From Myxococcaceae bacterium (GTDB lineage Bacteria > Myxococcota > Myxococcia > Myxococcales > Myxococcaceae), in assembly GCA_004173515.1 (NCBI GenBank), contig SECN01000009.1, positions 1 to 47,952 of the forward strand: 47,952 nucleotides of DNA, given 5' to 3'. The notes beneath the pieces were generated by a model that saw only the letters and a program-made list of their open reading frames with translations, made no database searches and was not told the DNA's origin. A program made the translations under genes and the position numbers. This document shows positions 34,201-43,200 of the stretch, one piece after another. Positions within the stretch are counted from its first letter, which is position 1; every line of letters starts with the position of its first letter.

Positions 34201-37200
34201 GGACAGGACGGCATGGCGTCCCAGCACGCGAACGCGGGTGATGGAGGAAGGCGCCTGCACGCCGCCCTGGAGGAAGGTGCGCACGGAGTCGAGCAGCATC
34301 GGCTTGAGGGGATCCCTCAACGAGAAGACGGCGAGTCCCCCCTCGCCGGCCGCCACCAGCGCCAGGTCATCCACCACGTCCACGCCCAGCGCCGTGCCCT
34401 CGAAGGGCAGCGCGTACGCGAAGCGGGGCTCGGTGGGCAGCGTCGCATCCACCACCAGGAGCGACGGCCCCCCCTCGCCCTGCAGCTCCACGCCCTCCAG
34501 TTCCTGCGCGTCGGCGACGACGTATGCCGTCGTCCCGCGTACCGCGAGCGCCCTGGGCAGGTACGGCGGCGGGAAGGACACGCCCCCCGTCACGCTCGCC
34601 TGCTTCGGAACGCGGACGTCCACCAGCGACAGCGCGCCCTGGACGCTCTTCTTCAACACCTCCACCGCCGTCGCGCCCGGCACCACGTTGGCGCGGGACA
34701 GCATCCACACGCGCTGGTCGGACAGCACCAGCGCTCCGGGCACGCCCTGCGGCAGGCTGTCGTTCGGCCGTCCGGTGCCGTCGCCCAGCTTCGGGTCGTA
34801 GCGGTTGAGCACCATCGCCGTGTCCAGGTCGCTGAACAGGAACGCCCCGGGCGCTTCCGCGCGCTGGCCGTCCGGGTTCTCCACCAGGAGGTCCGCCGGA
34901 CCGAAGTCCCCGGGAGGCGTCTTCAGGCTGATGCGCCCGGGTGACATCACCCGCACCTCCGTCGCGGCGCGCACCGTCGCCACGCCCCGGAAGGACACGG
35001 TGGCGCCCACCTGGAAGCCCGCGCCGGACAGCTCCACGACGTCGCCTCCGGCGAGCCTGCCGGTGGACGGACTCACGGTGGTGACCTGCAACGTGGGCAG
35101 GTACACGAAGCCACCCAGAAGGCTGGACTGGAGGCCCTCCGGGTTCACCACCTGGACGCGCACCGGTCCCCGGGACTGGGGCGGCGTCAGCGCGGTCAGG
35201 AACTCTCCCGAGGGATCGAGTCCGACCTCGGTGGCCTCCTCGCTGGAGAAGAACACGCGCGCTCCGGCGCGCAGCCCGGTGCCGCGGATGCGCACCCGCG
35301 TGCCGCCCTGCTCCGGGCCGCTCGGGGGCTCCACGCGCACGATCGCTGGCGGGACACCGGCCGAGGAGCGCGTGCGGAAGCGCGACGCGAAGCCGCCTTC
35401 GAGCACGGTGCCCCCCACGGACTTCAGCGCATCCGCCGGGACCGAGGAGATGACGACGTGGATGTCGGTGTTGAGCGGCAGGCTCGGGGTGATTTCCGGG
35501 CTGCTGCCCGTCAGTGTGAAGACGAGCTGGCGGGGGTTGCGCTGGGCCTCGGCGACGTCCGGATCACCGACGGTGACCGTCGCGGGAATCACCGCGCCAT
35601 CCATCCGCCGACCCGCGCGCAGCACCGCCGTGGTGGGCAGGATGGACGCGGCATCGATGGGCGACGTGAACGTCACCACGACCTTCGGCTCGCGCCCCGA
35701 CGGCGCGACCTGATCCGCGCCGTCCGCGGGCAGGACGTCCGTGACGAGGAAGCGCGGCAGGTTGAAGTCCACCACGCCCTGGTCTCCGAAGAGCGCGAAG
35801 GGACGGCTGTCATGCAGGGCCACGTCCCGGGCCGACGGCAGGTTCGCGCGCACGAACGTCTGGGCGAAGCCATCCGGCGGAATCACGGAGGCCGACAGCA
35901 GGCCCTTCTGCTGCACGGAGGACTGGTTCACGAGCTGCACGCTGGACACGGCCAGCCCGCCGCTGACGGCCAGCGAGCGCTGCCCCGTGGCCAGCAGATC
36001 CTGCCGGGCGGGTGCATGCGACAGGACCGACTGCAACCGGGGCGGGCTGACGCCCACGTCCACCACCGCGAGCGCGGCCATCGGGCCCTGGCAGCCCACC
36101 AGCGCCCGCGCTCCCACCACGGACACCTGCTCCGCGCCCCCGGGCACCGGGACGAAGCCCTGCTCCCCGAGCGACGGATCCAACAGGTCATGCACGCGCA
36201 GGCCCCCGGCCCCCGCGGCCACCAGCAACCGGTCCCCCGCGACGGACACGTCCCGCGCGTCGCCGGCCACCGGCACCACCGTCAGCCGCTGCGGCTGGGA
36301 CGGTTCCTTCAGGTCCACCACCACCACGCCGGCCTCACCGTTGGCCACGAAGGCCAGGTGCCCCTCCGTCGTCACCGCGTGCGCCCGGGGGCCCGCGAGG
36401 TCGACGGAGCCCAGCACCTTCGGCATGGACAGGTTGGTCACGTCGATGACCACCAGTTCGGGCAGCCGCCCGGACACGACGTCGCCCGCCACCACCACCA
36501 GCGCCAGGTTGCCGTGGAAGACGGACGCCAGGGGCGCGAAGTCCAGGGGCACGCGGCCGTCGAGCACCACGCCCTCCGCCCCCAGGGTGAAGAAGTGGAC
36601 CCCGTGGCGCTCATCATCTGGCAGCGCGCCCCGCGGCAGGTTGGTTCCGCCCACCATGCCGTGCGAGGTCCGCGAATCCAGCGCGAACGCCGACAACTGC
36701 ACGGTGCTCGCGGTCCCCACGCCGAAGAAGGCGGCGGGCGCGTGGGCCGGCCGCATGCCGACCTCCACCTGGACCGGCTGGGAGATGGCCTCCAGCGACG
36801 ACAGATCGCGCGCCCGGGCGTCCAGGGAGCGCGGCTCGCCCGCGGCGGAGTTGGGCACCAGCCACGTGAAGGGGAACAGCGGACGTCCCGCGCGCCCCTC
36901 CACGGGCACCACCGACGTGCCCACCTTCACACCGTCCACGTGGAACGAGACGCTGTCGACGACGCCGTTGTCCTCCGCGGCCGCCGCCAGCACGAGCGGC
37001 TCCGCCTCCGTGACGACGTCGAACGCGGGCGGATCCACCAGCTCCACCTGGGGCGCCACCGCGTCCGGGATGACGCTGACGGTGTGCTCCTCGGACTCCA
37101 CCTCCTGCCCCGCCGAGTCCACGCCCACCGCCTTGAAGGTCAGGTTGGCGGGGCCGTTCACCGGCACCGCGTAGCTGGCCGCGTAGGCATTGGGACGCCC

Positions 37201-40200
37201 AGGGATGCCAGCCGGAGCGGTGCTCGTGGCCACCTTGCGGCCGTCCACGAAGAACGTCACCGACGCGAGCGCGCCCTCGGCGTCCTCGACGTTCGCCTCC
37301 AGGCGGACCCGGCTGCCCTCCAGGAGGGTGGCGCCGTCCACGGGCTTGAGCAGCTTCACGGACGGAGGCAGGTCCTCCACCACCGGGAAGGACACCTTGC
37401 GGGACGCGGTCTCCTGCCCCGCGCTGTCCACCACCTTCGCCTGCATCCACAGCGTCTGGCCCACCTGTTCGGGCAGCGCGACGTAGCGGAACTCATACGG
37501 CAGCAGGAAGCGCCGGCCCACCTCCACCAGCGCGTTCTCGTTCGGGCCCACCAGGAAGGTGACGTGGGCCACGGCCACGTCGTCGCTCGCCGTGGCGGAG
37601 AGCAGGGCGGGCCGTCCCACCACGGCCCGCGCGGGCGCCACCACGTCCACGGAGGGCTTCGCGTCCCCGATGGCCTCCACCCGCACCTGGGCGGTGCCCC
37701 GGTTGTCGCTGGAGTCGATGGCTTCCGCCGTGAACACCAGCGGCACCGGCCCCTGCGTCGCGAGCCCCTTCGGGATGGCGTACGAGAAGCGGAACGGGGG
37801 CGCGGGCAGCCGGGCCACCTCCACCGGCTCCGGGGCGCTGCCCACCTTCACCCGGATGACGACGGCCGCGACGCTGACGTTGTCCTCGGCGCGGGCCTCC
37901 AGGTCCAGGCGAAGGCCCTCCACCCGGCGGGAGTTGTTCGCCGGCGACACGAAGGCCACGGTGGGCGGCGTCTCGTCCTTCACGACCCGCACGCGGGTCT
38001 CCGGCGCGGAGACCTCCTGGTACGCCGAGTCCCGAGCCTTCGCGCGGATCACCAGCTCGCGGCCCGCGGAGCCGTAGGGCAGCGGCACCCGGAAGGAATA
38101 CGGGCGCGCCGTGCCCACGAAGTGCAGCGTCCCATCCACGGTCCCCTCGACGGAGACGTCCACCAGGTCCACCCGGACGTCGTCCTGCGCCGCCACCAGC
38201 ACGGCGAAGTCCTGCCCCTCCACCACCTCCGCGCCGTTGCGCGGCTGGGCAAGCGCCACCGTCGGCACCGCGTCGTCCTTCACCACCACCTTCAAGGTCT
38301 GCGACCACACCGGGTGGCCGAAGCTGTCGATGGCCTTGCCCCGCAAGGCGATCTCCGTGCCTGGCGTCGTTCCGGCCGGCGGCACGTAGGCGAAGACATA
38401 CGGCGGCTGGTGGAGCGCCGGCCCCACCGGCTCGTTGTTCGCGAAGAGCTGCACGCTGGTGACGCCGACGTCGTCCTCCGCCGCCATCACCACCGTCACG
38501 GGATTGCCCACCACCACCGGCGTCGCGTCCGCGGGCGACACGATGGCGAGCGCGGGTTCGCGGTCGCGCACGATGTCGATCTGCTGGAACTCCAGGTCGC
38601 CCCAGTTGCCGGACACGTCGCGGGCCCGGACCGCCACGAAGTACGGCACCGAGTCCAGGCCGCCCAGCGCCGCGAGCCTCGGGACGATGTGCTGGAACGT
38701 GATGAAGGGCGAGTAGACGGCGAAGTCGGAGCCCGGGACCGCGTTCTCCGGCGGGAAGTCGCCCGCGGTGTGGATGAGCTGCAACGCGCTCGCGCTGGGG
38801 CCGGCGTACAGCTCCACCCGGTCCACGAAGGCGTTGTCGTAGGCCTGCGCCTGGATGAGGACCGGCGTCCCTTCGACCAGGTCCTGGCCGAGCGTGGGAC
38901 GCAGGAAGCTGGCCATGGGCAGCCCCGTGTCCTGCACGACGCGCACGCGCCGCTCCACGGACGCGCGGTGGCCTTCCAGGTCCACCGCGTCCACCCGCAC
39001 CCGCAGGAAGGCCTCCGCGCGGTTCGGATCCAGCTTCACGAACCCAGGGGGCAGCGACAGCTTCGTGCGGTAGGTGCGGAAGCGGTCGTAGTCCTCCGGC
39101 GCCGTCCGCAGGGTCGCCAGCGCCAGGCGCACCGAGGCATCCGACGCGACGGGCACCCCGTCGTCGTCGCGGAAGGTCTCGATGGGGCGGCCCACGCTCT
39201 CCGCCTGATCGATGGCGCGGTTGCCGTTGATCCACCACTCCACGTGGTGGATGCGCGTGTCGTCCCCCGCGAGCGCGCCCAGTTGCAGTTGGATGCTACC
39301 CTCCACCAGGGCGGCGTCCGTGGCGGGGGCCAGCAGGGCCAGGTCCGGAGCACGGGGCGGGCGCGGCTCGATGATGAGCCGGCTCTGCGTCTCCACGTTC
39401 CGGTCATCCCGGACGGTGAGGGTCAGCACCGACGGGGCGCCGTTGAGCCCGCCCGGGGGCCGGAAGGTGACGTTGACGGTGCGGCTGGACTGTCCGACGG
39501 ACGTCCAGCCGGTGGGCAGCCCCGAAACGGGATCCAGGCCGCCCGGGCCGGCGCAGGCGTCGGAGGTGAACCCGATGCAGTAGTCCTTCACGAGCACGTC
39601 GTCGGAGAGCTCGAAGCGCAGCTCCGCGTCGGTGCCCTGGAGGAGGCGGACGAAGCCGCTTCGCAGCTCCGTGCGCGTCAGCGACTCCCCGGCCGACGTC
39701 AGGCCCAGCAGCTCCACCACCGGAGGCGCATCCGGCTTCACCTGCACGAACACGGGGCTGGACGTGGCGGACTGGCCCGCCCGGTCCTCCACCGTGGCGG
39801 ACAGCTCCACCGTGCCCGCGGTGACGAGCCCCGCGCGAACGGTGAAGTCCACCACCTGGCTCACGCCCGCCAGCGCCTGCTCCCCCGCCTCCTCGCCGCG
39901 CGCGGACAGCCGCACCTTCGCGAGGCCCGCGTTGTCCGACACGGTCACCTGGGCCTTGAACTCACGGCCCGCGACCGCGGTGTTGTTCCTGCCCGCGGAG
40001 GTGATGGCGACGCGCGGAAGCTCCGCGTCCGTCTGGCGCGAGAAGCCACGCTCCGCCCGGGTCACCACGCCGCGCGTGTCCACCGCGACCGCCGTGGCCG
40101 AAACGAGGCTCGCGTCCCAGTTCGCCGGCAGGCGGAGCTTCACCGGGCGGGGGGTGATCTGACCCGCGACCAGCGTCGTCTCCAGCCACTCCACCGCCGC

Positions 40201-43200
40201 CTTCACCCCCGAGGCCTCCACGCGCAGTTGGGGCGGAACCGAGGAATCGCCGACCTGGTAGCGCAGGCCCAGCCGCGACACGAGGGGCGAGCTGCCCGCA
40301 GCGTCCGCCTCCAGTTCGACGACGACCTCCTCCAGGTCCAGCAGGGCCGAGGGGAAGTCGAGCTGGGCGATGCGCGTGCCGGCGGATTCGACGAGCGTCA
40401 CCGGGGCCGAAACGCCGCTCGGGTGCGCCAGGAAGAAGGGGTCGTCGGTGGTGTTCTTCCGGCGGTACACGTACTTCACCTTCGCGCGCGCCCCCGGTCC
40501 CGAGCCCCACGAGGGGACTTCGAGCCGCAGCGCACCCGGCTGGCGGTTGCCACGCGGCCGTACGGGCGGGGTGAGCGTGAGCGCGTCCTGCGACACGGTG
40601 GCGGTGAAGCGCGACCCCGCGTGGGGTGCCTCGGAGTCCTCGCCGAACACGAGCGTCGCGGCGGGCACGGGGCGGGTCCCCGGCACGAGCTCCGTCTCGA
40701 AGGGGATCCGGAGCGTGCTGTCGGTCGCGGCCGTCACCTTGCGGGAGGACAGCGCGAGCCACAGGGCCTTCAGCCCCACGTCCTCGCGCAGCTCCAGGGA
40801 GCCGGGGGTGAGCTGCTCCTCGACGAGCACCGACGAGGCGTCGGGCGTCACCCACGCCACGAAGGGCGCGGTGTCCGCCACCAGTTCGCAGGACAGGGTC
40901 GTCAGCGTGACGCGGTGAGCGGAATCCTCCGCCCTCACCTCCAGGACCACGGTGCGTGGGCCCGACGCATCCAGCGCGGGCAGGGGCAGGGGGCCTGAGA
41001 TCTGGAGACTGGCACCGCCGCCCGTCGAGGTGAGTCGGGCGCCGGGACCGGGGGCGCCGGGAGTCAGCAGCGCGCCATCGAAGTTGAGCTTGAGCGAGTC
41101 GATCGCGGTGTCATCCGTCGCGTGCACCAGCAGCACGGGCTCCGAGCCCGCGACGCACGTGCGCGCATCCGGGGTGCCCGCCAGCGAGAGGCGCACCACC
41201 GGAGGCAGCTTGTCCTGCCGCGCAACGATCTCGAAGGGCACCGCGGGCTCGCTCAACCGGCGATGCCCGGCGGCGTCATAGCCCACCACCTGGAGGGTGT
41301 GGGCACCGGCCCCCAGCCGCGCATCCGCCGAGGGGAACGCCACGGTGCCAGCCCAGCTACCGACGTAGCGACGGCTGAGCAGGATGTCGCCCGGCCCCTG
41401 CGGGTTGGGCGTGCGCACCTCCTCGAAGTTCTCACGCGAGGCGCGCAGCCGGGCGTCACCGGCCACCTCCGCCAGTTCGTAGGTGCCATCCACCACCACG
41501 CCCATGCGCGTGACGCGAACGTCGTCGGACACCTCCGCGCGCAGGCCCAGGCTGCCACCCACCGCGACCTCCAGCTTGCCTTCACGTGGGGGCAGCGGCG
41601 AGGCCAGCAACACGATGGGCGCTTCGAGATCCGGCGCCACGTCCAACACCACGTCGGTGAAGCTGCCCGCGTCGTGCGCATCCACGACGGCGATGCCCAC
41701 CGTGGGCGGCAACCCGGAGGCGCCGCTGATGACCGGCGCGCGCACCACCACCCGCTGCAACTTCGACAGGTCCTGCGTCGCCGGAATCGGCGGGAAGGCG
41801 CCCGGCACGCCGCCGGAGCGGCCCGTCCACGACACCGGTCCGTCGTCATTGGCCACCGTGAAGGTGATGGCGACGTCCTCGCCCTCCTTCACCGGCGTGC
41901 GGGCGGCGGGCGTGAACAGCGTCACCTGGGGCGGGGCGTTGGCCACCACCGGCAGCTCGAGGGCGCGCTCGGCCTTGTTCTGGGCCGCGTCCTCCACCTT
42001 CGCGAGCAGCGTCATCGCGGTGCCATTCGCGACCGCCTGGGCATGCGGCACGCGGAAGACGAACACCCGGTAGAGCCCCCCGTCCGTGCCACCGACGGGC
42101 TGCGGGGACAGCGGATGGGCCGCGTCCCCGTTGACGATGAGCCGGGCCTGCGTGACGGCCACGTTGTCCGCGCCCACCACCTCCACGTCGACCGGGTCTC
42201 CCGTGAAGAGGCGGCTGCCCTCCAGGGGCTTGCGGAAGGCCACCATGGGCCGCTCCGTGTCCTCCACGACGTTCACGGAGAGGACCGGCTCCACCAGGGC
42301 ATGCGCCCCCGAGGAGTCCCGGACCGTCGCCCGCAGCGTCATCCGCCCGGGGGTGCCCGGCACCTGCACCAGGAAGCGGTAGGGCGGCGAGGTGAGCTCG
42401 GTCTGGGGCACGCCATTGACGCTGAGCCCGACCCCCGCGACCGCGATGTCGTCCTGGGCCTTGAGCAGCACCTGGAGCGTGGCCCCCACGGTGACGGTGT
42501 CCTCCGGCGACGGGGAGACGAACTCCACGGTCGGCCGCCCATCGGTGCCCAGCACGAGCGGGTACTCAGCGGTGCCGGGCACGCCGGTGGAGTCGAAGGC
42601 CTCCACGAGGAGCTTCCAGCCGTCGACCACCAGGTTCGCCGGCACCACCACGTGGGTGATGAACGAACCCCGGATGCCGTTGTTCTCCAGGGGGGACGGG
42701 TCCTCGTGGATCAGCTCCGGAGCGCCGTAGACGGTGGGGCCGTCCGGGCCGTTGTTCTTCAGGATGGAGAGCCGCACCCGCGTCGTGTCGACGTTGTCGG
42801 TGCCCACCACCGTGACGAGCAGCGGCTGGCCCGGAGCCACCTTCGCCCCCGGCCTCGGCGTGAGGAACGAGGCCGTGGGCTTCTGGGTGTCCGGCTCGAC
42901 ACGCACCGTGACGCCGCCGTCGGGCGAAAGTCCGACCTGGCCATGCGAGTCGCGCGCGAGGGCCGTCACCGACAGGGTCCCACCCTCCCCCGGCGCCACA
43001 TAGCGCACGAGGAACGGAGGTGTGACGGACTGGCCGACGCCCGCGTCGTTGACGTACCAGAAGACGCTGACCGGGTCCGCCTTGTCGTCAATCACCTTCG
43101 CCGTGAGTTGGAGGGTGGAGCCCGCCACCACGTTGGCGTTGTGGGTGGGGGTCTGGATGGCAACCTGCGGCGGAGCATCACTCTGGACCGCCAGGTCGAA

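Noticed and set aside
20620..40998. Very long plus-strand open frames (about 1,500-1,900 codons at 20620-25164, 26842-32649 and 35458-40998) opposite the giant gene
   Set aside because: Their translations are dominated by Arg, His, Gly and Pro with no domains, as expected for the mirror frame of a GC-rich gene with biased third positions. The minus-strand frame has clear domains throughout.
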